DNA of 17,814 nucleotides from a bacterium (GTDB taxonomy: Bacteria; JAHJDO01), in the NCBI GenBank assembly GCA_030671985.1, contig DAOVHI010000008.1, positions 1 through 17,814 of the forward strand, in the 5' to 3' direction. Each line of letters opens with the position of its first letter. Positions within the stretch are counted from its first letter, which is position 1. The translations under genes and the position numbers were made by a program. Below the pieces are notes generated by a model. The model worked only from the letters and a program-made list of their open reading frames with translations, made no database searches and was not told the DNA's origin. Shown one piece after another: positions 1-7,566 of the stretch.

Positions 1-1559
1 ACGTGTCTTATCCTATTTATTTTCCCGAGTTCATTTACCTCTATTGTCTTATACAACTTTGTGCTTGCCTCAATATCGCCTCTGTAAACTCCTCTCAACA
101 CATTGTCTTTGCCGTCTTTATCCCCACTGAACCATGTTTCTTCGTATCCTACGGAAGGATCTACCTTTAACCAGCCAAAATACTTACGCGGCATAGATAT
201 TGTCTCGTTTACATCTACACGCTGTCTTTGAAAATTATCAGATTCTTTCTCAAGATTTACAGCGCTGCCATCCAGTTTGTAGAAGAATGCTGAATCCCCA
301 ATGCGCTGCCTCCTTGAGCCAAAATCTATCTCCGGCAGGCGGTCTATGACGTCATCATAGAAATTATTTACGCGTTTTCTTACCAACAGACTAACATAAT
401 AATAATCCCATGTCTGAGATAGGGACAAATAAGTTTTCGGCCTTCTTGTAAGTGACTCTTCCGACCATCCTTTTAGATATTCCTCATCAAAAAAATCCTC
501 ATTGTAGTCAGGATCACTGAGCTTTTCTATCTTAGTAGTACCGTAGAGTCCTTCACCAAAATCCTGCTTGTGTCTATAATACAGCTTCCATCTATTCCAT
601 TTGTCATCTTTTTCATCAGATATACTTATGCCATACTCATCCTTGTGACTGTCTCCTATTTCTTTGTAGTAACTCTTGCTTTCGTATATCTGATATCCAT
701 ATAAATATCCCTTACCTCCGGGAGTCTTGTAGTCAATATCAAATCCTTTTCCAACAGGGACTTGAAATTCATCTATTTTTTCTCCTGAGTATTCATGCTG
801 TCTGCCCCATCCTCTTTGTTCAATATAGTCTCCATATATCCGACCGCGTATATCCTTATTAACATACCAGTTATAATAAGCAAGTGTCATCCATCCACTG
901 CAATTATCATGCCCAAGCCAGATAACCCACCCATAGGGAATCTGTTTTAATGGGAAAATGCATACCGGTGTATAAAGAACAGGGATTCCTTTAAAAGACA
1001 GAACAGCATTATACGCCCAGATTCTATCATCAAGAATAATCTTCAGACGACTTGCTTTTATCACATAATGCGGCGAAGTTTTAGGACATGTTGTAAGAAC
1101 TGCATTGTGGGCATCGTATTCTTCCGAGGAAAGCCGCTCCATCTTCTCAGCATCCCAGAACCACGGAGGAGTGTATCCTTTTATGCTTTCCACTGTCGCT
1201 TGCCCACTCAGAATATCATAGAATATAATTTCTGCTTGTATCTTGTCTTTACCTTCAAAAAACGTTACATCTCCCTTAGCAATAATCTTTTTTTCTACCA
1301 GATTTACTTTACACCAGTCCCCAACCATACGCATGGACTCATATTTAACTTCCACATTGCCCTTGCCAATAATTACGTTACCTTGTTCCGAATATTCCAG
1401 CTTGTCTGCATTTATATCAATGGCGGGCTTTGCTGATTCTGAAAGACTTGTTGTTTTAGCGGGTAATCCGCCTGCTAAGGAATAGACTGAGAGACAAGAA
1501 AGCAATAAAACGCAACAAACTAAACCGACTCTAGCACCAACTCCTGATTTTAAACTCAT
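1..1559 (-). CDS. lptD: LPS-assembly outer-membrane protein LptD, 3' part cut by the window edge
   Basis: The minus-strand frame is open from an ATG at 1559 to the left window edge: 519 complete codons and no stop, so the C-terminal part is missing. LptD is the outer-membrane beta-barrel that, plugged by LptE, inserts lipopolysaccharide into the outer leaflet. Residues 1 to about 30 are a signal peptide with a hydrophobic core (GLVCCVLLLSCLSVYSLAGG). Residues 47 to about 120 form an OstA/LptA-like repeat domain (INADKLEYSEQGNVIIGKG, later IIAKGDVTFFEG). A typical LptD stretch follows, with a TTCP motif and GIPVLYTPVCIFP before the barrel, which is rich in aromatic and charged strands. The start has only a weak GGA 8-10 nt upstream, but the signal peptide begins right there. 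It lies 85 bp downstream of rnhB in the same direction with its own promoter. lptE is also in this window, which supports the call. Confidence 0.9.
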   Translation of the reverse strand, partial: MSLKSGVGARVGLVCCVLLLSCLSVYSLAGGLPAKTTSLSESAKPAIDINADKLEYSEQGNVIIGKGNVEVKYESMRMVGDWCKVNLVEKKIIAKGDVTFFEGKDKIQAEIIFYDILSGQATVESIKGYTPPWFWDAEKMERLSSEEYDAHNAVLTTCPKTSPHYVIKASRLKIILDDRIWAYNAVLSFKGIPVLYTPVCIFPLKQIPYGWVIWLGHDNCSGWMTLAYYNWYVNKDIRGRIYGDYIEQRGWGRQHEYSGEKIDEFQVPVGKGFDIDYKTPGGKGYLYGYQIYESKSYYKEIGDSHKDEYGISISDEKDDKWNRWKLYYRHKQDFGEGLYGTTKIEKLSDPDYNEDFFDEEYLKGWSEESLTRRPKTYLSLSQTWDYYYVSLLVRKRVNNFYDDVIDRLPEIDFGSRRQRIGDSAFFYKLDGSAVNLEKESDNFQRQRVDVNETISMPRKYFGWLKVDPSVGYEETWFSGDKDGKDNVLRGVYRGDIEASTKLYKTIEVNELGKINRIRH

Positions 1560-1586
1560 AATTTTATCCAAAATTTAAGTACCCAT

Positions 1587-1616
1587 AATCTATCAAAAAC
1601 AAAAGGACTATGTCAA
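1587..1616 (-). promoter_or_regulatory. sigma70-like promoter of lptD
   Basis: On the minus strand TTGACA (1616-1611) is followed after 18 bases by TAGATT (1592-1587). This predicts a start near 1580 and a leader of about 20 nt before the lptD ATG at 1559. The -35 box is a perfect consensus. No clear terminator hairpin is seen between the rnhB stop and this promoter, so read-through from the rpe-rnhB operon remains possible. Confidence 0.6.
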
Positions 1617-1644
1617 CAAAAATTCAAAGTATTTATATATCCCC

Positions 1645-2604
1645 CTAAAAGGCATTCTGAATTAGTTTAAAATCAACCATGTTTTTTTTTGAATCAAACA
1701 GGAGCGATATCACATCAAAGCGAAAGCAAAGATTTTGAGACTTGCTTGCCTTAATGTACGCTTCTGCAATACGGCGAATCCTATTCTGCTTAGTGCGGGT
1801 AACTGAGCTTTCAGGAGGTCCAAATTTGTCCGAAGAACGAGTTTTAACCTCAATAAACACCAAAGTATTTTTGTCCTTTGCAATGATATCGATCTCTCCC
1901 CATAAAGATCTGTAATTTCTTTCAATGATTTTATATCTCTTTGTCCTGAGGAATCTACACGAAAAATCTTCTCCATATTCTCCTAACGATATCCTGCCCA
2001 TTTGCTTGTTCTCTTTTTCCAGAACAGGAGAAAATGACCTTCTATGAATAGGGGATACGCCAAACCTTGCTATCGCTTCAAGATGGAACTGTGTAGCATA
2101 TCCTTTATGCTTCTCAAAACCATACCGAGGGTATTGCTTCCCGTAATCCACCATTATTCTGTCTCTTGTAACTTTTGCAATAATGGATGCCGCAGCTATT
2201 GATGCGCTTTTTGAATCGCCTTTAATAATTGCTATCTGCGGTCTTTTTAAACTTGCCACTCTTAATCCGTCAACCAATACACATTCAGGGGAGATATTTA
2301 AATTATCAACCGCCCTATTCATGGCAAGGTGTGTGGCGGCCAATATATTAATCTTGTCTATTTCTTCTGTGTCTGCAATTCCAATACCGACACTTAGCGC
2401 CGCATCATATATCTGACCAAATAAACTATCTCTTTTTTTTGAACTGAGCTTTTTAGAATCGTTCAAACCCTGGATATTACAACATTTAGGAAGGATTACC
2501 GCACCTGCAACAACCGGTCCCGCAAGAGGACCTCTGCCAGCTTCATCAAGCCCCGCAATTAACTTTTTGCCTCGCGCGTATAACTTGTTTTCGTAAAAAA
2601 ACAT
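1645..2604 (-). CDS. rnhB: RNase HII fused to a YraN-family (UPF0102) nuclease-like domain
   Basis: One 319-residue frame holds two proteins that are normally separate. Residues 13 to about 200 are ribonuclease HII, which cuts RNA in RNA/DNA hybrids and at single misinserted ribonucleotides. The signature GLDEAGRGPLAGPVVAGAV starts at 18, and the DEDD acidic residues read as D20, E21, D112 and D130. Residues from about 202 to 319 are a complete YraN/UPF0102 domain with GEYGED, GEIDII (236-241) and FIEVKTRSS (250-258), the layout of a PD-(D/E)XK-like fold; its biological role is not established. There is no stop or frame change between the domains. I chose the ATG at 2604, 4 nt past the rplS stop. 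An in-frame ATG at 2670 exists, but it would add 22 basic residues encoded inside rplS. No strong ribosome binding site is seen, so translational coupling to rplS is likely. Confidence 0.9.
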   Translation of the reverse strand: MFFYENKLYARGKKLIAGLDEAGRGPLAGPVVAGAVILPKCCNIQGLNDSKKLSSKKRDSLFGQIYDAALSVGIGIADTEEIDKINILAATHLAMNRAVDNLNISPECVLVDGLRVASLKRPQIAIIKGDSKSASIAAASIIAKVTRDRIMVDYGKQYPRYGFEKHKGYATQFHLEAIARFGVSPIHRRSFSPVLEKENKQMGRISLGEYGEDFSCRFLRTKRYKIIERNYRSLWGEIDIIAKDKNTLVFIEVKTRSSDKFGPPESSVTRTKQNRIRRIAEAYIKASKSQNLCFRFDVISLLFDSKKNMVDFKLIQNAF

Positions 2605-2608
2605 GCAT

Positions 2609-3028
2609 CTAAGTTTTTTTTGCCTGCTTTTTCTTTTCCTTAACCTTAGCTGCTTTTCCAATCCTTTCACGTAAGTAATATAATTTTGCTCTTCTTACAG
2701 CGCCTTGTCTTGCAACTTCAATCTTCACAATATTAGGAGAATGCAGAGGAAATATTCTTTCCACTCCCTCGCCATAGCTGACTTTTCTTACTGTGAATGT
2801 TTCGCTGATACCGCCTCCTTTTCTTCTAATCACAATGCCCTGAAATACTTGGACGCGCTCTTTTACCTCTGCCTTTCCTTTCTTCTGCCCCATCTTTCCC
2901 TTTTTCGCTGCTGTCTTTTCCACAATCCTTACATGAACCTTAATAGTATCTCCTACGCAAAAATTTGTGATGTCGTCTTTTTTTTGTGACTTACTTACTT
3001 CATCCAGAATACTTCCTATATTTGACAT
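2609..3028 (-). CDS. rplS: 50S ribosomal protein L19
   Basis: L19 sits at the interface of the 50S and 30S subunits. The 139-residue protein begins [11 protein letters not shown] and contains the family signatures [33 protein letters not shown] and [20 protein letters not shown]. It is about 20-25 residues longer than usual. A lysine/glycine-rich insertion ([17 protein letters not shown]) follows the first beta strands, and there is a lysine-rich tail ([12 protein letters not shown]). The start at 3028 is supported by a strong AGAGGAGATG ribosome binding site just upstream. An in-frame upstream ATG at 3115 would overlap trmD and is rejected. It is the fifth gene of the rpe-ffh-rpsP-trmD-rplS-rnhB operon, 23 nt after trmD. 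Confidence 0.96.
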   Translation of the reverse strand: MSNIGSILDEVSKSQKKDDITNFCVGDTIKVHVRIVEKTAAKKGKMGQKKGKAEVKERVQVFQGIVIRRKGGGISETFTVRKVSYGEGVERIFPLHSPNIVKIEVARQGAVRRAKLYYLRERIGKAAKVKEKKKQAKKT

Positions 3029-3051
3029 ATCATCTCCTCTTAAAAGTTGTT

Positions 3052-3738
3052 TTAATTTTTTAGAATATCCGGTCTTCTTAGTGACGTTCTTTCCAAAGAT
3101 TTCTTCTTTCTCCATAATTCTATTTGATTATGATTACCGCTAAGCAGAATCCGTGGAACTTCAAGCCCTCTGAATACAGGAGGTTTTGTGTATTGAGGAT
3201 ACCCTAAAAAAGGACCAAAAAAAGAATCGGTTTTTATAGAATGCCGATTGCCCAGCACCCCCGGTATTAATCTTACAACAGTATCAATAATAACCATTGC
3301 CGGTAATTCACCTCCTGTTAACACATAATCACCTATTGAAATTTCCCTATCAACTAAATTACGAATTCGTTCATCAACGCCTTCATATCTTCCGCACATA
3401 AGTATTAAAGTGTGTTTTTCACTTAACTCTTTCGCCATATCCTGATTAAATCTTTCTCCCTGCGGACAGGTAAGAATAATAGATATATTCTTAGTTTCAA
3501 TCTTGAATTTTTTCTTTATATAATCCACTGCTTTATATACCGGTTCAGGTTTCATAACCATGCCGCAGCCACCGCCATATGGAGTATCATCCGTAGTTTT
3601 TCTCCTGTCATCGGCAAAATCCCGAAGATTGTGCACGTTTATATCCACATGTCCTCTCTCCTGCGCCTTTTCTAACATGCTCTGATGCAGAGGATATTTA
3701 AACATATCCGGAAATATTGTAAGAACATGTATTCTCAT
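3052..3738 (-). CDS. trmD: tRNA (guanine-N1)-methyltransferase TrmD
   Basis: TrmD uses S-adenosylmethionine to methylate G37 next to the anticodon in tRNAs that have G36, which prevents +1 frameshifting. The 228-residue protein has the SPOUT-fold TrmD motifs: [13 protein letters not shown] at the N-terminus, [17 protein letters not shown] (50-66), the knot with [11 protein letters not shown] (115-125) and [15 protein letters not shown] (132-146), and the aspartate of KTDSFFGP (D171), which matches the catalytic Asp of the family. The start codon overlaps the rpsP stop by one base (TGATG), so the two are translationally coupled. Length and motifs are normal and the gene looks intact. Confidence 0.97.
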   Translation of the reverse strand: MRIHVLTIFPDMFKYPLHQSMLEKAQERGHVDINVHNLRDFADDRRKTTDDTPYGGGCGMVMKPEPVYKAVDYIKKKFKIETKNISIILTCPQGERFNQDMAKELSEKHTLILMCGRYEGVDERIRNLVDREISIGDYVLTGGELPAMVIIDTVVRLIPGVLGNRHSIKTDSFFGPFLGYPQYTKPPVFRGLEVPRILLSGNHNQIELWRKKKSLERTSLRRPDILKN

Positions 3739-4148
3739 CAGCGCTCTCTGCTAAGTTTCTTTTTGCTTTTTTTTGGGGCTTGCTTGTCTTTACTGTCCTT
3801 CTTACTCTGCGCTGCTTTGGTACTGGTTGCTGTCTTGCGTGTGACTTTGCCTTTTTCTTTACCTTTATCTTCTTCAACTGGTTTTTTCTTTACTTTTTCT
3901 TGTCCTTGAGATTTTTTAGCTTTCCGCAATACGCTCTTTACCGTATCAGAAAGCTGTGCCCCTTTTTTTATCCACATGTCCACCTTTTCAATATCTATAT
4001 TTGCCTTTACTGGATTCTCTACCGGCGCATAATGTCCTAACAGCTCCAAAATTTTTCCCTTAGTAGACACTCTGGAATCAACAGCAACTATCCTGTAAAA
4101 CGGTTTCTTCTTTGTTCCCAATCTTCTTAATCTAACTTTAACTGGCAT
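3738..4148 (-). CDS. rpsP: 30S ribosomal protein S16 with a long lysine-rich C-terminal tail
   Basis: S16 is an early-binding small-subunit protein needed for 30S assembly. Residues 1 to about 78 are a standard S16: [20 protein letters not shown], then [12 protein letters not shown], and [18 protein letters not shown]. Residues from about 79 to 136 are a low-complexity, highly charged tail rich in Lys, Glu, Ser and Thr, which makes the protein about 1.6 times the usual 80-90 residues. The start has a good AGGGAGAT ribosome binding site. It overlaps trmD by 1 nt and lies 21 nt after ffh. rpsP-trmD-rplS is one of the most widely kept bacterial gene orders. Confidence 0.96.
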   Translation of the reverse strand: MPVKVRLRRLGTKKKPFYRIVAVDSRVSTKGKILELLGHYAPVENPVKANIDIEKVDMWIKKGAQLSDTVKSVLRKAKKSQGQEKVKKKPVEEDKGKEKGKVTRKTATSTKAAQSKKDSKDKQAPKKSKKKLSRER

Positions 4149-4169
4149 ATCAATCTCCCTTTATGGTTT

Positions 4170-5492
4170 TTAAATCATCCCGGGGAATAGGCCTCTTTTG
4201 CCTACCATCCCCCCTTGTTTCATTAAGTTTTTAATCATTTTTCTTGATGCAACAAAATTTTTCATAAGCATGTTAATGTCTTGAATACTTGTTCCGCTGC
4301 CTTGAGCTATACGCTTCCGTCTTTGCCCGTTAATTATCCCTATGCTTCTTCTCTCCTCTTTTGTCATTGAACTAATAATTGCTTCCTGTTTCTTCATATT
4401 CCCATCATCGATCTTTAAGTTTTTAAATTTGCCATGCATTGGAAGCATTTGTAAAATTTCCTGCATTGATCCAAGCTTTTTCATTTGCTTAAGCTGCTCA
4501 AGGAAATCCTCCAGAGTCAGGGTTTCTTTTCTTATTTTCTTCGCAAGATCCTTTTCTTGCTCAGCCTTATCTTTGAATTCCGCCTTATCAATCAAGCTAA
4601 GAATATCTCCCATTCCAAGTATTCTGGATGCCATTCTATCCGGATAAAACAACTCTAAATTATCAAGCTTCTCACCGTTTCCAATGAATTTCACAGGTTT
4701 GCCTGTAACGGCGCATACGGATATTACTGCGCCTCCTCTAGCATCTCCATCCATTTTTGTAAGAATTACACCATCTATTCCCAAAACGTCCTGATATTCT
4801 CTTGCTATCTTTACCGCATCCTGACCTGTCATGGCATCTACCACCAACAAAACCTCCTGCGCTTTTGTAGCCTTTTTCATATCCACCAGTTCTTTCATTA
4901 AGGTCTGATCAATATGAAGCCTGCCTGCCGTATCAATAATAACAATATCCTTACTATCTCTGGAAGCCAGTTTGACAGAATTAGTTGCGATCTTTACAGC
5001 GTTATTACCCTCTGTAAAAACAGGTACATTCAATTGGCTGCCAAGAACTTCCAGCTGTTTCACTGCAGCGGGTCTGTATATATCCGCTGCTGCTAGAGAA
5101 CACTGATAATTTTGTTTTGTGAAATATTTTACAAGTTTAGCACTTGTTGTTGTTTTTCCACCCCCTTGAAGACCAACCACCATTATAACCGTAGGCTGAG
5201 CTTCTGCCATATTTATACTGCACGCTGATTTTCCAAGCAAACCGATCAGCTCTTCATGCACTACTTTTATAACCTGCTGTCCTGGCTGAAGACTTTTAAG
5301 CACCTGTTGCCCAACCGCCTTTTCACTAATATTTCCAATGAACTCTTTAACAACCTTATAATTAACATCAGCTTCCAGAAGAACAAGTTGTACCTCCCGT
5401 AACGCCGCCTTTATGTTGTCCTCAGTAAGCCTGCCCGGCTTTTTAAGGTTGCGGAATATGTTCTGAAACTTTTCTGATATTACCTCAAACAT
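4170..5492 (-). CDS. ffh: signal recognition particle protein Ffh (SRP54)
   Basis: Ffh is the GTPase of the bacterial signal recognition particle. With 4.5S RNA it binds signal sequences of nascent inner-membrane and secreted proteins and docks to FtsY. The 440-residue protein has the full family layout: an N-terminal helical bundle (1 to about 90), then the G domain with P-loop GLQGGGKTTT (107-116), DTAGRLHID (187-195) and TKMDGDARGG (245-254). The methionine-rich M domain runs from about 300, with the RNA-binding helix region RIAQGSGTSIQDINMLMKNF. The start overlaps the end of rpe by 8 nt (ATGTTTGA), so translation is coupled. The gene for 4.5S RNA was not found in this window. Confidence 0.97.
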   Translation of the reverse strand: MFEVISEKFQNIFRNLKKPGRLTEDNIKAALREVQLVLLEADVNYKVVKEFIGNISEKAVGQQVLKSLQPGQQVIKVVHEELIGLLGKSACSINMAEAQPTVIMVVGLQGGGKTTTSAKLVKYFTKQNYQCSLAAADIYRPAAVKQLEVLGSQLNVPVFTEGNNAVKIATNSVKLASRDSKDIVIIDTAGRLHIDQTLMKELVDMKKATKAQEVLLVVDAMTGQDAVKIAREYQDVLGIDGVILTKMDGDARGGAVISVCAVTGKPVKFIGNGEKLDNLELFYPDRMASRILGMGDILSLIDKAEFKDKAEQEKDLAKKIRKETLTLEDFLEQLKQMKKLGSMQEILQMLPMHGKFKNLKIDDGNMKKQEAIISSMTKEERRSIGIINGQRRKRIAQGSGTSIQDINMLMKNFVASRKMIKNLMKQGGMVGKRGLFPGMI

Positions 5493-6147
5493 TTACACTG
5501 CCTCCGATGCGTAACATTTCAATTGCCTCTTTTATATCGGGCGCTTCAAAAACGGCTGTTCCTGCAACTAGTATGTTAGCACCTGCTTTTACAACATCCG
5601 CTGCTGTGGCTGTGTCTATACCGCCGTCTACCTCTATATCAACAGATAAATCCGCTTCATCCACCATTTGTTTAAGCTCTTTTATCTTTGGCAGAACGGA
5701 TCTGATGAATTTCTGTCCTCCGAATCCCGGATTAACAGTCATAAGCAAAACCATATCAACCTGTTTTAGAACATGTTCTACTCGCGCAATAGGAGTAGAA
5801 GGGTTAAGCGAAACTCCGACCGTCTTGGAAAATTTTCGTATATGCTCAAGCGTCTTATGCAGATGCTCGCATGCCTCGACATGTACAGTTATAATATCTG
5901 CGCCTGCTTCTGCAAAAGCATCTATGTATTTGTCCGGATTTTCAATCATCAAATGCACGTCAAGCGGAATGTTGAGCTTGCTTTTTATTGATTTTACCAC
6001 TACCGGCCCTATTGTTATATTAGGAACAAAATGTCCGTCCATAACATCAATATGTATAAGATCCGCTCCTGCTTGTTCAGCTCTATACACCTCTTGCTCA
6101 AGCCTTGAAAAGTCCGCAGAAAGGATTGAAGGCGCTATCTTTATCAT
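5485..6147 (-). CDS. rpe: ribulose-phosphate 3-epimerase
   Basis: Rpe interconverts D-ribulose 5-phosphate and D-xylulose 5-phosphate in the pentose phosphate pathway. The 220-residue TIM-barrel protein is complete: IAPSILSADFSRLEQEV at the N-terminus, HIDVMDGHFVPN (32-43), DVHLMIENP (63-71), VNPGFGGQKF (138-147) and EVDGGID (172-178). The metal ligands read as H32, D34, H65 and D174. A GGGAGAAG ribosome binding site lies about 10 nt upstream of the ATG at 6147. This is the first gene of the minus-strand operon that continues to rnhB. The divergent spacer in front of it holds an 18-bp palindrome. In many bacteria rpe lies close to fmt, and here fmt is 8.6 kb away in the same direction with foreign-looking plus-strand genes between. 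Confidence 0.96.
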   Translation of the reverse strand: MIKIAPSILSADFSRLEQEVYRAEQAGADLIHIDVMDGHFVPNITIGPVVVKSIKSKLNIPLDVHLMIENPDKYIDAFAEAGADIITVHVEACEHLHKTLEHIRKFSKTVGVSLNPSTPIARVEHVLKQVDMVLLMTVNPGFGGQKFIRSVLPKIKELKQMVDEADLSVDIEVDGGIDTATAADVVKAGANILVAGTAVFEAPDIKEAIEMLRIGGSVNV

Positions 6148-6177
6148 TGGATCAAACTTCTCCCATTTAAATGTATG

Positions 6178-6195
6178 GACTCAAAATTTTGAGTC
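6178..6195. promoter_or_regulatory. perfect 18-bp palindrome, probable operator
   Basis: GACTCAAAATTTTGAGTC is fully self-complementary. It lies 31 bp upstream of the rpe ATG and just downstream of the candidate rpe -10 box, where a bound repressor would block the start of transcription. There is no T-run directly after it and no gene ends there on either strand, so a terminator is less likely. A second small palindrome, CATTTAAATG, follows toward rpe. The binding protein is unknown. Confidence 0.5.
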
Positions 6196-6200
6196 TTATC

Positions 6201-6229
6201 CTTTTAGCACATTTTGGTTTATGTTTCAA
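6201..6229 (-). promoter_or_regulatory. rpe: candidate promoter of the rpe-ffh-rpsP-trmD-rplS-rnhB operon
   Basis: On the minus strand TTGAAA (6229-6224) is followed after 17 bases by TAAAAG (6206-6201), which puts the predicted start at the edge of the 18-bp palindrome. The -10 box is weak (4 of 6), so this is a tentative call. The -35 box lies inside the repeat unit shared with 8634-8710. Confidence 0.35.
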
Positions 6230-6290
6230 GATGCGTTTTTATGATTTCCCCTTGATGTCTCAAGCCGTTTTAACGTATAGTATCGCTAAA
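6218..6290 (+). repeat. imperfect direct repeat, copy 1 (carries the fabF promoter)
   Basis: This stretch resembles 8634-8710. Shared pieces in the same order are TTTATRTTTCAAGA, ATGCGTTTTTAT and a promoter core from the -35 box through ACGTATAGTANCRCTAAA. Over 39 aligned positions of the core (6252-6290) about 31 are identical by eye, with one single-base gap; the upstream part aligns only with larger gaps. The two copies flank fabF and the downstream oxidoreductase gene. Confidence 0.55.
6252..6281 (+). promoter_or_regulatory. fabF: sigma70-like promoter of fabF
   Basis: TTGATG (6252-6257), an 18-base spacer and TATAGT (6276-6281) give a predicted start near 6288 and a leader of about 20 nt. 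The leader contains an AAGGAA ribosome binding site before the ATG at 6310. A similar promoter stands upstream of the methyltransferase gene. Confidence 0.55.
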
Positions 6291-6309
6291 GATTAAGGAA
6301 TTCCCCATC

Positions 6310-7566
6310 ATGAATGAACATCGGGTTGTTATCACAGGCTTGGGCGCTGTAACACCGATTGGTATAGGCGTAAAGGATTTTTGTGAAGGATTAAAAGCCG
6401 GACGGAATGGAACTGCGAAAGTTACTCATTTTGATGTAACGGATTTTCGTTCTAAGCTCGCAGCTGAGGTAAAAGATTTTCAAGCCGAGGAATGGATTGA
6501 CAAGAAATCCGCAAAACGCATGGATCGATTCACTCAATTTGGAATTGCAGCATCTGCAATGGCAATTAAAGATGCAGAATTGGAATCTTTCTCATTTGAC
6601 AAAAATAGGGCAGGTGTCATCATTGGATCAGGCATTGGTGGTTCACAAACAATCGAAGAAGGGTATTCCAAGCTTCAAGAAAACGGACCAAGAAATTTAA
6701 ATCCGTTTCTTGTGTCCAAATTGCTCATTAACATGGCGGCGTGTATGGTTTCTATTAAATACGGCTTGAAAGGTCCACTTTCTGCTCTCTCTGTGGCCTG
6801 TTCTACCGGATCAAACGCCATTGGCGATGCCTTTCGGATTCTTCAGAGAGGAGATGCTGACATTATGCTTGCAGGTAGTTCAGAAGCATGTATAACCCCG
6901 CTTCCTTATGGATGTTTTTGCGCCACACGATCTATGACTCCAAATAATTGCGCAGAAAACGCCTCTAGACCATTTGATAAAAATCGTGATGGTTTTGTGA
7001 TGGGAGAAGGAGCAGGGATTGTTGTTTTGGAAAATCTGGAACACGCTTTAAATCGAGGGGCTAAAATTTATGCTGAAATCGCTGGATACGGCAATACGGC
7101 CGATGCCTATCATTTTACGGCGCCGGAACCAGAGGGCGATGGCATGATCCGGGTTATGCGGGCAGCGCTGCAAGACGCTGATATGGATGCTGCAAGAATA
7201 GGATATATTAATGCGCATGGCACATCCACTGTTTTAAATGACAAAAGCGAGAGCGTGGCTATTAAAAAAGCATTTGGCAAACATGCAAAAACCCTAAAGG
7301 TCAGTTCAATAAAATCAATGATTGGTCATCTTATGGCAGCCGCAGGGTCTGTGGAGTTCGTTTCGACTGTAATGAGTGTGTTTACCGGAATGATCCCGCC
7401 GACCATTAATCACAAAGAGCCTGATGCCGATTGTCATCTTGACTATGTTATCAATGGCGCCGAATCGCTGGATTTAAACGCGGCAATGAGTAATTCGTTT
7501 GGTTTCGGCGGAGGTAACGCCTGCCTTATAATTAAGAAATATGGAGATATAAATGAAAATTCCTAA
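6310..7566 (+). CDS. fabF: beta-ketoacyl-ACP synthase II (FabF/KAS II type)
   Basis: FabF condenses malonyl-ACP with a growing acyl-ACP, the chain-extension step of type II fatty-acid synthesis. The 418-residue protein is full length, starts VVITGLGAVTPIG and shows the Cys-His-His triad: C164 in VACSTGSNAIG, H303 in NAHGTST and H340 in KSMIGHLMAAAG. The closing glycine-rich NSFGFGGGNACLI is also present. Its last 14 nt overlap the following oxidoreductase gene, so the pair is coupled. No acpP, fabD or fabG is nearby, so this is not the main fab cluster. A second, specialised KAS serving a dedicated lipid is possible. It is the first plus-strand gene after the minus-strand operon. Confidence 0.93.
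   Translation: MNEHRVVITGLGAVTPIGIGVKDFCEGLKAGRNGTAKVTHFDVTDFRSKLAAEVKDFQAEEWIDKKSAKRMDRFTQFGIAASAMAIKDAELESFSFDKNRAGVIIGSGIGGSQTIEEGYSKLQENGPRNLNPFLVSKLLINMAACMVSIKYGLKGPLSALSVACSTGSNAIGDAFRILQRGDADIMLAGSSEACITPLPYGCFCATRSMTPNNCAENASRPFDKNRDGFVMGEGAGIVVLENLEHALNRGAKIYAEIAGYGNTADAYHFTAPEPEGDGMIRVMRAALQDADMDAARIGYINAHGTSTVLNDKSESVAIKKAFGKHAKTLKVSSIKSMIGHLMAAAGSVEFVSTVMSVFTGMIPPTINHKEPDADCHLDYVINGAESLDLNAAMSNSFGFGGGNACLIIKKYGDINENS

Noticed and set aside
1068-1485. Two overlapping plus-strand frames
   Set aside because: They are antisense to the signal peptide and OstA domain of lptD, which is clearly real.
2605-2670. 22-residue upstream extension of RNase HII
   Set aside because: It would be encoded within rplS. 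The extra residues mirror a lysine-rich stretch in another frame, and the ATG at 2604 gives a normal start.
3029-3115. 29-residue N-terminal extension of L19
   Set aside because: It overlaps the end of trmD, and the ATG at 3028 has a strong ribosome binding site and the normal L19 start.
5507-6244. 245-codon open frame on the plus strand
   Set aside because: It lies opposite rpe, which has every catalytic residue. The plus-strand translation is Ser/Thr/Cys-rich with no family features.
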